Shown: positions 34,428-43,405, numbered from the stretch's first letter. The stretch is DNA of 64,000 bases from Muricoccus roseus (GCF_900141905.1 NZ_FQZF01000002.1:1-64000), one strand, 5' to 3'. Numbers and translations are program-made. Notes: generated by a model from the sequence alone, not told the origin.

Positions 34428-34469
34428 GGGTGGGGCGTGGCGCCGGGCGCCACCGCCCCATCCCTTTTT
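34428..34469 (+). terminator. Intrinsic terminator after phnW
   Basis: GGGTGGGGCGTGGCGCC pairs with GGCGCCACCGCCCCATCCC with two single-base bulges and a tight loop. TTTTT follows at 34465-34469. It lies about 45 bases after the phnW stop and is the clearest Rho-independent terminator seen in the window. Confidence 0.8.
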
Positions 34470-34470
34470 C

Positions 34471-34498
34471 CGGGGCGCCCGGTCTCCCTGGCGCCCCG
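34471..34498. terminator. Second hairpin between phnW and ompW-like gene
   Basis: CGGGGCGCC (34471-34479) pairs perfectly with GGCGCCCCG (34490-34498) across a 10-base loop. It lies 25 bases past the stop of the minus-strand OmpW-like gene, so it may help terminate that transcript, though no U-run follows it on the minus strand. Confidence 0.5.
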
Positions 34499-34523
34499 CT
34501 GACATCCTGAGGTCCCGAACCGC

Positions 34524-35198
34524 TCAGAAGCGGTAGCGGACGCTCGCACCGACGATCCAGGGATCGAGATCCGCGCGGGCGCTGATGGCGCCGCTGTTCA
34601 CCGCGACGCTCGGGTTCAGCCAGAGCTTCTTTGCATCGAAGTTCAGCAGCCAGCGCGGCGCCAGTTCCACGTCAACACCGAAGTTCACAGCGTAGCCGAA
34701 GTCGTTCTTCACATCGACCTTGGTCACCGGCGCGGTCCGCCCGCCGCCTTCACCATAGAAGAGGGTGTAGTTCAGGCCGGCGCCGATATACGGGCTGATG
34801 CGCGAGGCAGGGAACGGATGGAACTGGGCGGTCAGGGTGGGGGGCAGCGCCCAGACGCGACCGAGATCCACGTCACCGATGGCGGAGCCGCGCACATGGA
34901 CATCATGCCGGGTGGTGGCGGCGATGAGGTTCAGGGAGAGCTGCGGCATGACGAAATAGGTGAGGTCGAGCTGCGCAGTGGCGGTATCGCTCGCCTCCGG
35001 CCGGCCGCCGATGGCGCTCACGCGGCCGCCGGACTGGGGCAGCACGCCGATGACGCCGGCGCCGAGCACGACATCGCCCGCCTGCTTGCCACGGACAGCC
35101 TGACCGAAGAGGTCCTGGGCCTGGGCGGGCGCCGAGAGGGGCACCAGCGCGGTGCAGGCCAGAAGGCTCGCGGCCAGTGCACCGATTCGAATGGACAT
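34524..35198 (-). CDS. OmpW-family outer-membrane protein
   Basis: Small outer-membrane beta-barrel of 224 residues. The signal peptide ends near SAPAQAQ. OmpW traits are VVLGAGVIGVLPQSGGRVSA, TAQLDLTYFVMPQLSLNLIA, LPPTLTAQFHPFPASRISPY, IGAGLNYTLFYGE and a terminal IVGASVRYRF ending in phenylalanine. OmpW proteins form narrow channels for hydrophobic molecules. It is monocistronic by context. Confidence 0.92.
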   Translation of the reverse strand: MSIRIGALAASLLACTALVPLSAPAQAQDLFGQAVRGKQAGDVVLGAGVIGVLPQSGGRVSAIGGRPEASDTATAQLDLTYFVMPQLSLNLIAATTRHDVHVRGSAIGDVDLGRVWALPPTLTAQFHPFPASRISPYIGAGLNYTLFYGEGGGRTAPVTKVDVKNDFGYAVNFGVDVELAPRWLLNFDAKKLWLNPSVAVNSGAISARADLDPWIVGASVRYRF

Positions 35199-35300
35199 GG
35201 GATTCCTCGCTTCCAGATGGCGGCGCGGGGGCCGTCATGGGAAGCGGACTAAGCCCGCCCCGCGGGGCGGGCTTTGATCTGCGTCAATGGGCGTAGCGTG

Positions 35301-36311
35301 CTAACCGGCCGTGATATTCGCGCTACGCACCACCTCCCGCCAGCGGGCGATTTCGGCCTCCTGGAAGCGACGATATTCCTCGGGCGTGGTGGGCACGACG
35401 TCGAAGCCGATCTGCTCCAGCCGTGGCTTCGTCTCCGCATGCAGCAGCGAATCGCGCAGAGAGGCCGCCACCCGGTCCCGCAGCGGGGTGGGCATGCCGG
35501 CCGGCCCCATGAAGGCCTGCCAGGAGGTGACGACGAAATCCTCCAGCCCCGCCTCCTTCGAGGTGGGCACGCCCGGCAGCACGGGATGCGGCTTGTCGCT
35601 CGTGACCATCAGCGCGCGCAGGCGGCCGCCGTTGATATGCGCGGCCACGGTGCCGAGATTCTGGAAGGAGAGGTCCACATTGCCGGCGATGAGGTCGGTG
35701 GCCGCCGCGGCGCCGCCGGAATAGGGCACATGGGTGATCTGGGTGCCGGTGCGGATCTTGAACAGCTCCGTCGTCATCTGGTCCGAGGAGCCGACGCCGG
35801 AGGTGGAGTAGGAGGCCCGGCCGTTGCGCTCCTTCAGCCAGGCGATGAGGGAGGGCATGTCGCGCGCCGGGTGGTCCCGGTTCACGACGAGCACGTTCGG
35901 CGTGGTGACGGCGAGGACCAGCGGCGCGAAGTCCTTCACCGGGTCGTAGCCGAGGGTCGGTCGGAGCGCGGCGTTGATGGCCCAGACGCCGATCGAGCCC
36001 ACCATCAGCGTGTGGCCATCCGGCGCGGCACGCATCGCCACGCGGGCCGCGACCTCGCCATTGGCGCCCGGGCGGTTCTCGACCACCACGGGCTGGCCGA
36101 TCAACTGGGCCATCCGGTTGGCGGCCGCGCGGGCGACGATGTCCGAAGGGCCACCGGCCACGAAGGGGACCAGGACGGTCACGGGACGGGCGGGCCAAGC
36201 ATCCGGGGCCTGGGCGCCGGCGGGGCGAGAGCGGAGCAGGGCAGGGGCCGCGAGCAGGGCGGGGGCGGCGAGCAGGGCGCGGCGAGACAGGCCGCGGTCG
36301 TGGCGGGGCAT
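35301..36311 (-). CDS. Bug-family (TctC-like) tripartite transporter receptor
   Basis: Periplasmic solute receptor of 336 residues with a twin-arginine-like export signal ([19 protein letters not shown]). Bug signatures are [55 protein letters not shown] and [12 protein letters not shown]. These proteins usually bind carboxylates or aromatic acids for TctAB. No tctA or tctB gene is in the window. The ATG at 36311 is preceded by GGAGG. It diverges from fhs. Confidence 0.9.
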   Translation of the reverse strand: MPRHDRGLSRRALLAAPALLAAPALLRSRPAGAQAPDAWPARPVTVLVPFVAGGPSDIVARAAANRMAQLIGQPVVVENRPGANGEVAARVAMRAAPDGHTLMVGSIGVWAINAALRPTLGYDPVKDFAPLVLAVTTPNVLVVNRDHPARDMPSLIAWLKERNGRASYSTSGVGSSDQMTTELFKIRTGTQITHVPYSGGAAAATDLIAGNVDLSFQNLGTVAAHINGGRLRALMVTSDKPHPVLPGVPTSKEAGLEDFVVTSWQAFMGPAGMPTPLRDRVAASLRDSLLHAETKPRLEQIGFDVVPTTPEEYRRFQEAEIARWREVVRSANITAG

Positions 36312-36438
36312 GGGTTTCCTCCGGGATTTTCGTTGCCCGAAGCTTGGCATCCCGCGGGGCGGGCCGCCAAGCGGCATCGGCTTGCCGTGGGCGCGAGGCT
36401 GCCTTAACCCCCGGGAGGACCAGCCGCAGGGACCTTGG

Positions 36439-38109
36439 ATGACGACGGATCTGGAGATCGCGCGGGCCGCCACGCTGCGGCCCATCACCGAGATCGCGGA
36501 GCGCGCCGGCATCCCGCTGGAGGCCCTGGAGCCGCATGGGCGGTACAAGGCCAAGATCGGCATGGATTTCGTCCGGGCGCAGGAGGGCCGGCCGGAAGGC
36601 GCCCTGGTGCTCGTCACCGGCATCAGCCCCACCGCCGCCGGCGAGGGCAAGACCACCACCACCATCGGCTTGGGCGATGCGCTGAACGCCCTGGGCACCC
36701 GGACCATGATCGCCCTGCGCGAACCCTCCCTCGGCCCCTGCTTCGGGGTGAAGGGCGGGGCCACCGGGGGCGGGCGGGCGCAGGTGGCGCCGATGGAGGA
36801 GATCAACCTCCATTTCACAGGCGACTTCCACGCGATCACCAGCGCCAACAACCTGCTGTCGGCGATGATCGACAATCACGTGTACTGGGGGAACGCGCTC
36901 GACCTCGATGTGCGGCGCATCGCCTGGAAGCGTGCCATCGACATGAACGATCGCGCGTTGCGGCTTTCGGCCGTGGGGCTGGGCGGGGTGGCGAACGGTT
37001 TCCCGCGCGAGGACGGGTTCGACATTACCGTCGCCTCCGAGGTGATGGCGATCTTCTGCCTTTCGAAGGACCTGGACGACCTGCGTGCGCGGCTGGGCCG
37101 CATCATCATCGGGCAGGCGCGGGACGGCCGGGCGGTGACGGCGCATGAGCTGAAGGCGGATGGCGCCATGGCGGCGCTGCTGCGCGACGCGCTGATGCCG
37201 AACCTGGTGCAGACGCTGGAGGGCAGCCCCGCCCTGGTGCATGGCGGACCCTTCGCGAATATCGCCCATGGCTGCAACAGCGTGATCGCGACGCGGCTCG
37301 GGCTGCGGCTGGCCGATGTGGTGGTGACTGAGGCTGGCTTCGGCGCCGATCTGGGCGCTGAGAAGTTCCTCGACATCAAGTGCCGCATGGCCGGGCTCGC
37401 GCCCTCCGCTTGCGTGGTGGTGGCGACCGTGCGCGCGCTGAAGATGCATGGCGGCGTGGCCAAGGCCGCGCTGGGGACGGAGGATGTGGCGGCGGTGCGG
37501 CGCGGCCTGTCCAACCTGGAGCGGCATGTCGCGAATATGGGCAAGTTCGGCCTGCCCGTGGTGGTGGCGCTGAATCGCTTCAACTCCGACACCGATGCCG
37601 AGATCGCGGCCGTGCAGGAGGCGATGGCGGCGCTGGGGACCCGCGCCATCCTCTGCACCCATTGGGGCGATGGCGCCGCGGGGGCGGCGGAGCTGGCCCG
37701 CGCCGTTCAGGGGCTGATTGCGGGCGGGACGGCTCGCTTCCAGCCGCTCTACCCCGACGAGATGGGGCTGGCGGACAAGATCGCGACCATCGCGCGGGAG
37801 GTGTACCACGCCGCCGACATCGCGTTGCCGCCCGCCCTGGCCACGCGGCTGAGGAAGTTTGAGGAGGCCGGGTTCCGCAAGGCCCCGGTCTGCATCGCGA
37901 AGACGCAATACTCCTTCTCCGCCAATCCGGCGCTGCTGGGCGCGCCCAGCGGGCACAGCCTGCCGGTGCGGGACGTCAGGCTTTCGGCGGGCGCGGGCTT
38001 CGTCGTGGCCATCTGCGGCGATGTGATGACCATGCCCGGGCTTCCCCGGCACCCCGCGGCGGAGGCCATCGGGCTGGATGCCGAGGGGCGGATCGAGGCG
38101 CTGTTCTAG
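36439..38109 (+). CDS. fhs: Formate--tetrahydrofolate ligase
   Basis: ATP-dependent enzyme making 10-formyl-THF from formate, 556 residues. The P-loop [20 protein letters not shown] is at about residues 61-80. [55 protein letters not shown] and [19 protein letters not shown] are family blocks. A one-carbon role (purine and Met supply, or formate assimilation) is expected. No folD or fchA is adjacent. Confidence 0.97.
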   Translation: MTTDLEIARAATLRPITEIAERAGIPLEALEPHGRYKAKIGMDFVRAQEGRPEGALVLVTGISPTAAGEGKTTTTIGLGDALNALGTRTMIALREPSLGPCFGVKGGATGGGRAQVAPMEEINLHFTGDFHAITSANNLLSAMIDNHVYWGNALDLDVRRIAWKRAIDMNDRALRLSAVGLGGVANGFPREDGFDITVASEVMAIFCLSKDLDDLRARLGRIIIGQARDGRAVTAHELKADGAMAALLRDALMPNLVQTLEGSPALVHGGPFANIAHGCNSVIATRLGLRLADVVVTEAGFGADLGAEKFLDIKCRMAGLAPSACVVVATVRALKMHGGVAKAALGTEDVAAVRRGLSNLERHVANMGKFGLPVVVALNRFNSDTDAEIAAVQEAMAALGTRAILCTHWGDGAAGAAELARAVQGLIAGGTARFQPLYPDEMGLADKIATIAREVYHAADIALPPALATRLRKFEEAGFRKAPVCIAKTQYSFSANPALLGAPSGHSLPVRDVRLSAGAGFVVAICGDVMTMPGLPRHPAAEAIGLDAEGRIEALF

Positions 38110-38202
38110 GGATCCCTCCCGGGCGGTGGCGGCGGCTCGGATTTACATAAGTTAGGATTTGCCGAAACTGGCAGGTCCGTTCGGCGTTTGAACGGCAACA
38201 CG

Positions 38203-38252
38203 GGACGGGCCGGAGCCAGTGGGGACACCTCCCCGCCGGCTCCGGCCCGTCC
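38203..38252 (+). terminator. Long hairpin between fhs and the transglutaminase pair
   Basis: GGACGGGCCGGAGCC (38203-38217) pairs perfectly with GGCTCCGGCCCGTCC (38238-38252), with a small GGGG/CCCC hairpin inside the loop and TTT after the stem. A second, smaller stem CCGTTC/GAACGG lies at 38177-38195. It could terminate fhs, but an AT-rich stretch (about 38144-38163) before it could equally be a promoter, which would make it a leader structure of the downstream operon. Confidence 0.7.
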
Positions 38253-38284
38253 TTTGCCTCGGCCCCCGGGGCCAGAGGTGCCCC

Positions 38285-39214
38285 ATGCCGATCCTGACCG
38301 TCCGACACGTCACCACCTACCACTATCGCCAGCCCGTCTCCTTCGGGGAGCATCGGATGATGCTTCGCCCCCGGGCTGGCCATGACCAGAGATTGCTCAA
38401 GGCGCGGATCGACATCACGCCCGAGCCCTCGCAGGTCTGGTGGGTCCATGACGTGTTCGGCAACAGCGTGGGCGTGGTGAACTTCACGACCCGCGCGCGG
38501 GAACTGCGCTTCGCGAGCCGGATCATCCTGGACCATCGGCCGCTGGAGGAGCTGGACTTCCGGCTGGAGGACCATGCGCGCAGCCTGCCCTTCTCCTACT
38601 CCGCCGAGGAGATGCCGGACCTCGCGCGCTCCATCGAGAGGCACCACCCCGACCCTTCGCGCGTGGTGGACCGCTGGGCCAGGGGCTTCCTGAGCAGGAC
38701 CGGCCCCACCGGAACGCTGGAACTCCTGACGGCCATGGCGCATGCGGTGAGCCGCGACTTCACCTATGTCCCGCGTGCCATGCGCGGCATCCAGGAGCCG
38801 GTGCGCACCCTGGAGCTGGGCAGCGGGACCTGCCGCGACTTCGCGCTGCTGATGATGGAGGCAGTACGCTCGCTCGGCCTCGCGGCGCGATATGTCTCCG
38901 GCTACATCTACTCGCCGGGGTTCGACAGGGCGCTGCGCGAGGGGCGCGCGCATGTCGGCGGCGGTTCCACCCATGCCTGGGTGCGCGTCTACCTGCCCGG
39001 CGCGGGCTGGGTCGAGTTCGATCCCACCAACGGCATCGTCGGGAACCGAGACCTGATCCGCGTCGCGATCGCGCGCGATCCGGCGCAGGCCGTGCCGCTG
39101 CATGGCAGCTGGAAGGGCTTCCCGGACGACGCGCTGGACATGGACGTCTCCGTGACCGTCACGGCTGAGGACGAGCCGGTGCCTGCCCGCGGCCCCGCGC
39201 AGCAGAACGCATGA
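38285..39214 (+). CDS. Transglutaminase-like cysteine peptidase family protein (first of a pair)
   Basis: A 309-residue protein with a bacterial transglutaminase N-terminal beta domain (ILTVRHVTTYHYRQPVSFGE) and a papain-like core. The triad is visible as Cys183 (LGSGTCRDFALLMME), His230 (GGSTHAWVRVYLPG) and Asp246 (WVEFDPTNGIVG). Relatives often sit with circularly permuted ATP-grasp and alpha-E proteins; those are not here. It may hydrolyse peptides or isopeptides. The ATG at 38285 starts the conserved sequence. Confidence 0.88.
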   Translation: MPILTVRHVTTYHYRQPVSFGEHRMMLRPRAGHDQRLLKARIDITPEPSQVWWVHDVFGNSVGVVNFTTRARELRFASRIILDHRPLEELDFRLEDHARSLPFSYSAEEMPDLARSIERHHPDPSRVVDRWARGFLSRTGPTGTLELLTAMAHAVSRDFTYVPRAMRGIQEPVRTLELGSGTCRDFALLMMEAVRSLGLAARYVSGYIYSPGFDRALREGRAHVGGGSTHAWVRVYLPGAGWVEFDPTNGIVGNRDLIRVAIARDPAQAVPLHGSWKGFPDDALDMDVSVTVTAEDEPVPARGPAQQNA

Positions 39215-39281
39215 GGCGCCCGTTGCCCCACGCCAACCAAGAAACGCCGCACGCATCCCCCCGCACAGGAAGGCCCGCCTC

Positions 39282-40094
39282 ATGAAGATCCATGCCGGCT
39301 ACGACATCACCTATGAGTGCCCCGCGCCCACGCCGATGATACTGGCGCTGAGCGTGCATCCCTCGCGCATGCCGGATGTCATCGGGCCGCATCAGATCCG
39401 CTTCGACCCGCCGATCGGCGCGACGGAGTACCGGGACGGCTACGGCAACATCTGCCACCGGATCGTCGCGCCGGCTGGGCGGCTGACCATCTCCACGCGC
39501 TTCGACGTGCTCGACCCCGGCGTGCCGGACGTCCATGCGCCCGAGGCGCGGCAGCTGCCGGTGGAGGAACTGCCGGATGACGCGCTCGTCTTCCTCCTTG
39601 CCAGCCGCTACTGCGAGACCGACCGCCTCTCGGACCTCGCCTGGTCCCTCTTCGGCGGCACGGAGTCCGGCTGGGCGCGGGTGCAGGCGATCTGCGACTA
39701 CGCGCATCAGCGGATCCAGTTCGGCTACGAGCACGCGGACGTCTTCCGCACCGCCTTCAGCGGCAACACGGACCGGGTGGGCGTCTGCCGGGATTACGCG
39801 CATCTTGCCGTCACGCTCTGCCGCTGCATGAACATCCCGGCGCGCTACTGCACCGGCTACCTTGGGGATATCGGCGTGCCCGCGTCGGATGCGGCCATGG
39901 ACTTCTCGGCCTGGTTCGAGGTCTATCTCGGCGGGCACTGGTATACCTTCGACGCGCGGCACAACTTCCCGCGCATCGGGCGCATCCTGATGGCCCGCGG
40001 GCGGGATGCGGCGGATGTGGCCATCACCACCACCTTCGGTTCCTGCCAGCTGGCGGGGTTCAACGTGGTGACGGATGAGGTGAAGCTGGGGTGA
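39282..40094 (+). CDS. Transglutaminase-like protein (second of a pair), altered triad
   Basis: A 270-residue relative of the preceding protein. The nucleophile region GVCRDYAHLAVTLCRCMNIP places a cysteine at 169, and GHWYTFDARHNFPRIG places an aspartate at 224. At the usual histidine position the sequence is DFSAWFEVYLGG, with Ser209 in place of His. The enzyme may be inactive, or may use another residue such as His217. The start is ATG at 39282, 67 bases after the first gene. Its stop overlaps the N-formylglutamate amidohydrolase start (GTGA). Confidence 0.85.
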   Translation: MKIHAGYDITYECPAPTPMILALSVHPSRMPDVIGPHQIRFDPPIGATEYRDGYGNICHRIVAPAGRLTISTRFDVLDPGVPDVHAPEARQLPVEELPDDALVFLLASRYCETDRLSDLAWSLFGGTESGWARVQAICDYAHQRIQFGYEHADVFRTAFSGNTDRVGVCRDYAHLAVTLCRCMNIPARYCTGYLGDIGVPASDAAMDFSAWFEVYLGGHWYTFDARHNFPRIGRILMARGRDAADVAITTTFGSCQLAGFNVVTDEVKLG

Positions 40095-40840
40095 GCGAGC
40101 CGGCACCGGTCACGCTGCTGAACGCGGAGGGGGCCTCGCCCTTCGTCCTGCTCTGCGAGCACGCCTCCAACCACATCCCGGCACGCCTTGGCGCGCTGGG
40201 GCTGCCGCCAGCGGAGCTGTCGCGGCACATCGCCTGGGATATCGGCGCGGCCGAGCTTGCGCGGCGGCTTTCGGCGCTGCTGGACGCGCCGCTCTTCCTC
40301 GCTGGCGTATCGCGGCTGGTGATCGACCTGAACCGCCCGCCCGGCGTGCCGACCAGCATTCCCGAGCGGAGCGAGGATACCGCGATCCCCGGCAATCTCG
40401 GCCTGGGGGTGGAGGAGCGGGCGGCGCGGGAGGGGGCGTGGTTCCATCCCTTTCACGTGGCGGTCGCGGCGCTGCTCGACCGGCGCCAGGCGGCGGGGGC
40501 ACCAACCCTGGTGGTCGGCGTGCACAGCTTCACGCCGCGCTTCCAGGGCGTGGATCGTCCCTGGCATGCGGGGGTGCTGTTCGGAGAGGCGGAGGTGTTC
40601 GGCCGGGCGCTGGCCGCCGCCATCGGCGCCGATCCGTCGCTGGTGGTGGGGGAGAACGAGCCCTACCGGATCGAGCCGGGGGTGCATGACTACACCGTGC
40701 CAGTGCATGGGGATGCGCGGGGGCTGGACGCGGCGCTGATCGAGGTGCGGCAGGACCTGCTGGCGGACGCGGCGGAGATCGAGGCCTGGGCCCTGCGCCT
40801 GGCTTCCGCTCTTGGGGTGGCGGCCGGCCGGTCGCCGTGA
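40091..40840 (+). CDS. N-formylglutamate amidohydrolase family protein
   Basis: A 249-residue member of the N-formylglutamate amidohydrolase family. It shows VLLCEHASNHIPARLGALGL, HIAWDIGAAELARRLSALLD, RLVIDLNRPPGVPTSIPERS, GVHSFTPRFQGVDRPW and ALIEVRQDLL. HutG-type members release formate from N-formyl-glutamate in histidine breakdown, but no hut genes are nearby. Overlap with the transglutaminase gene suggests a peptide- or amide-processing operon. The start codon is GTG. Confidence 0.87.
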   Translation: MSEPAPVTLLNAEGASPFVLLCEHASNHIPARLGALGLPPAELSRHIAWDIGAAELARRLSALLDAPLFLAGVSRLVIDLNRPPGVPTSIPERSEDTAIPGNLGLGVEERAAREGAWFHPFHVAVAALLDRRQAAGAPTLVVGVHSFTPRFQGVDRPWHAGVLFGEAEVFGRALAAAIGADPSLVVGENEPYRIEPGVHDYTVPVHGDARGLDAALIEVRQDLLADAAEIEAWALRLASALGVAAGRSP

Positions 40841-40910
40841 TCCCGCCCAGTCGCCTCGACCCGATCAGCCTGTGAAGCCGGAATAGGGTAGAAGGGCTGA
40901 CTTAATGCTT

Positions 40911-40925
40911 TGCTGCACCGCAGCA
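40911..40925. promoter_or_regulatory. TGCTGC-N3-GCAGCA inverted repeat upstream of the YitT-like gene
   Basis: A perfect inverted repeat (TGCTGC, ACC, GCAGCA) lies 44 bases before the start codon. CTGC-Nn-GCAG sites are known targets of PhaR-type regulators of polyhydroxyalkanoate genes in alphaproteobacteria. Whether PhaR acts here is only a guess; any dyad-binding repressor could use it. Confidence 0.35.
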
Positions 40926-40968
40926 GGGCGCTAGGCTGCTGCCGGGGCCCAGGCCTGCCCCGGAGAGG

Positions 40969-41640
40969 ATGGTCGCCTTGACCCAGCTGTCCCGAGCCAT
41001 TCCCCTGGCCGGCAACCGGTCGGAACGGGGGGTGCCGCTCCCCCTGTACCCGCACCGGCTCTATGAGGATGCCGCGGCCCTCGTGCTCGGCACCTTCATG
41101 GTGGGACTTGGCCTGGTTCTCTATGGCGAGGCGCGGATCGTGACGAGTGGCCTGGCGGGGCTGGCGCTGCTGCTCGGCTATGCCTCGCCGCTGGACCCGG
41201 GGACGCTGTTCTTCGCGCTTAACCTTCCCTTCCTCGCCTTCGGCTGGCGCCGGATGGGGTGGCGGGTGATGCTGCGGACGGTCATCGCCATCGGTGTGAT
41301 CTCGCTCCTCACCCGCTTCTCGCCGCTGTGGCTCGGCATTGCGCATCTTTCCCCGGTCTATGCCGCCGTCATGGGGGGAATCCTCATGGGCATGGGCGCT
41401 TTGGCCCTGGTGCGGCACCGCACGGGGCTGGGCGGCATCAACCTCGTGGCCATGGACCTGCAGGAGCGGCGGGGCTGGCGGGCAGGCTATGTTCAGCTCG
41501 CCTTCGATGCCCTGGTCATGCTGGGTGCCTGCTTCGTGCTGGAAGGCCGCGAGCTCGTGCTCTCGATGCTCGGGGCGCTGGTGCTGAACATGATCCTGGC
41601 CATGAACCACAAGCCCGGGCGCTATCTCGGGGTCAGCTGA
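40969..41640 (+). CDS. YitT-family membrane protein
   Basis: Polytopic protein of 223 residues with about five hydrophobic helices. LVLGTFMVGLGLVLYGEARI, TSGLAGLALLLGYASPLDPG and GINLVAMDLQERRGWRAGYVQ follow the YitT (DUF161-type) pattern in which a glycine-rich TGG/TSG-like loop precedes a membrane pair. The function is unknown; a transporter role is often assumed. The ATG at 40969 is used, with a TTG at 40978 as an alternative. It is a single gene. Confidence 0.75.
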   Translation: MVALTQLSRAIPLAGNRSERGVPLPLYPHRLYEDAAALVLGTFMVGLGLVLYGEARIVTSGLAGLALLLGYASPLDPGTLFFALNLPFLAFGWRRMGWRVMLRTVIAIGVISLLTRFSPLWLGIAHLSPVYAAVMGGILMGMGALALVRHRTGLGGINLVAMDLQERRGWRAGYVQLAFDALVMLGACFVLEGRELVLSMLGALVLNMILAMNHKPGRYLGVS

Positions 41641-41662
41641 GCATCGCTTTCGGCCTTGCTTC

Positions 41663-41719
41663 CGCCGGGCCTCCCGGCGAGGGTTTCGCCTGCCGCGACG
41701 GGGCCCCTTCCAGGCCCCG
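41663..41719 (+). terminator. Two hairpins after the YitT-like gene
   Basis: CGCCGGG-CCT-CCCGGCG at 41663-41679 and CGGGGCC (41699-41705) with GGCCCCG (41713-41719) are both perfect. They follow the stop at 41640. No strong T-run is present, so a Rho-assisted end or a leader structure for the AraC gene is possible. Confidence 0.45.
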
Positions 41720-41740
41720 CCCCGCAGGAGGCCCACCCCC

Positions 41741-42703
41741 ATGCTGGATTCGTCGATCCCGCCCGAGAGCCTGGCCCTGCGCGCCTGCCGCCTGTTCGAG
41801 ACCACCGATGCCGAGGACGCCCGGAGCCGCATCTCCCGGGTGATGCAGCCGCATGCGCTGCGCTTCCACGGGCGGGGCGGGGCCACCCGGCTGCACATGG
41901 ACTTCCTCCGGCTCGGCGGGGTGGGGCTGGGCACGATCGCGCTGGGGGCCGCCTCGATCGAGGTGCCGCCGCTGGACGAGTACCACCTCGTCCTGCTCTG
42001 CCTTTCGGGCCACGCGGTGCTGCGAAGGGGTGGGGAGGAGTTCGGGGTAGGGCGGAACAGCGGGGCGATCTGCCTGTCTGGCCAGCCCTTCAGCGCGCGC
42101 TTCTCCGCCGATTGCGAGCAACTCATCGTCCGCATCGACCGCGCGCGGCTGGCGGCCTTCGAGGGAGACGCGGCCATTCGCCTCGCGCGCCGGCTGGATC
42201 TGGGCAGTGCGCGGCTGGCGCCCTTTCTCACGCTGCTGCGCGGCCTGGCGACGGAGGCCGCGACGGTCCGGATGGTCCGGCAGGATCGGGGGGTCGCGGC
42301 GGATTACGAGCAGCTCCTCCTGCGCCTGCTGCTGGCGGGCGCGGAGGCCGAGGCGCCGGCGCGCAATGCCGGGCATGCCCGGCCCGCCTCGCTGCGTCGC
42401 GCCAAGGCCTTCATGGAGGCGCAGGCGGGCGGGGTGATCACCCTGGCCGGGATCGCCGAGGCGGCGGGGGTGCCGGAGCGCACGCTGCATGACGCCTTCC
42501 GCCGCTTCGAGGGCACCACCCCCATGCGCTGGCTGCGCAACCTCCGGCTCGACCAGGCCCGTGCGCGGCTCCGCGCCGGGGCCGGAGAGGGCGGGGTGAC
42601 GGCGGTGGCGCTGGGCGTGGGCTTCACCCATCTCAGCCGCTTCGCACAGGACTATGCCGAACGCTTCGGCGAGCGGCCCTCGGAGACGATGCGCCGCCGC
42701 TGA
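41741..42703 (+). CDS. AraC-family transcriptional regulator
   Basis: A 320-residue regulator. An N-terminal AraC-binding-like domain (about 20-210) carries EVPPLDEYHLVLLCLSGHAV and SGAICLSGQPFSARFS. The double HTH at about 220-320 has SLRRAKAFMEAQAGGVITLA, ERTLHDAFRRFEGTTPMRWL, RNLRLDQARARL and GFTHLSRFAQDYAERFGERP. It may control the dioxygenase operon about 0.9 kb downstream; AraC-type activators such as AndR control related anthranilate dioxygenases. That link is inferred from position. Confidence 0.9.
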   Translation: MLDSSIPPESLALRACRLFETTDAEDARSRISRVMQPHALRFHGRGGATRLHMDFLRLGGVGLGTIALGAASIEVPPLDEYHLVLLCLSGHAVLRRGGEEFGVGRNSGAICLSGQPFSARFSADCEQLIVRIDRARLAAFEGDAAIRLARRLDLGSARLAPFLTLLRGLATEAATVRMVRQDRGVAADYEQLLLRLLLAGAEAEAPARNAGHARPASLRRAKAFMEAQAGGVITLAGIAEAAGVPERTLHDAFRRFEGTTPMRWLRNLRLDQARARLRAGAGEGGVTAVALGVGFTHLSRFAQDYAERFGERPSETMRRR

Positions 42704-43405
42704 TCAGGCGGGCGGGCGCAGCAGTGCCTCGAAGGGGCGCTCCGCCGCGGCAAGCCGCGCGGGCGAGATTCGGGGAGCGGGATCATCCGTGACCACGCCT
42801 CCGCCCTGCGTGGCATGGGCGGCGATGGCGGCGCGCTTCGCCGGCTGATGCGCGGCGATGCCGAGGCGCCATCCCTCCCTGGCCGCGCCCGGCGCGACGG
42901 CGCGGGCACCGGCATAGGCGATATGGCCGACGCCGCTGCCGGCCGCCACCTCGGAGGCGATGCGGTGGGCCGCCCGGCCGGCCGCGCCCTCCGGCCAGGG
43001 GGCGAGGATGAGGTTGCAGTCGCGCGCCCACATGACGAGGCGGACGGCGCGGATGATGGCCTCGAACACCGGCCCTTCTTCCGGCGTCGGCCCATCGAAG
43101 AGACCGGCCATCAGCAGGCGCTCCGGGCGGAGGCCGAGGCGGTGGACCGCCTCGCGCGTCTCCCTCTCGCGCAGGGCGGCGATGCGCTCGGGCGGGAAGG
43201 CGCGGGAGCCGGGATGGGAGGCGCTGCCGTCATGCAGCACCATCACGAAGGGCGGGCGGCCGCGCCGGCAGGCCTCGGCGATGAGCCCGCCGCAATCGAG
43301 GCTTTCATCGCCGGGCTGGAGGGCGAGGATGAGCAGGTTCTCCTCGCCGGTCACGGTGGCGAGGGCCGCCTCGGGCAGGGCGGCGAAGGGGTCCGGGGCG
43401 GTCAT
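42704..43405 (-). CDS. PIG-L-like protein with altered zinc site
   Basis: A 233-residue PIG-L/LmbE-fold protein. The expected P-H-P-D-D-E motif reads LQPGDES (Gln30, Gly32, Asp33), so a zinc ligand and the catalytic aspartate appear lost. Other family traits remain: CGGLIAEACRRG, VMVLHDGSASHPGSRAFPPE, LRERETREAVHRLGL and the later AAHRIASE histidine. It may be a non-catalytic relative, or bind metal differently. It converges with the AraC gene, whose stop is adjacent, and diverges from the dioxygenase operon. Confidence 0.8.
   Translation of the reverse strand: MTAPDPFAALPEAALATVTGEENLLILALQPGDESLDCGGLIAEACRRGRPPFVMVLHDGSASHPGSRAFPPERIAALRERETREAVHRLGLRPERLLMAGLFDGPTPEEGPVFEAIIRAVRLVMWARDCNLILAPWPEGAAGRAAHRIASEVAAGSGVGHIAYAGARAVAPGAAREGWRLGIAAHQPAKRAAIAAHATQGGGVVTDDPAPRISPARLAAAERPFEALLRPPA

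Noticed and set aside
35323-38052. A 909-residue open frame crossing fhs and the Bug receptor on the minus strand
   Set aside because: It is a shadow of fhs in another frame that happens to run on past the Bug gene; fhs itself is unmistakable.
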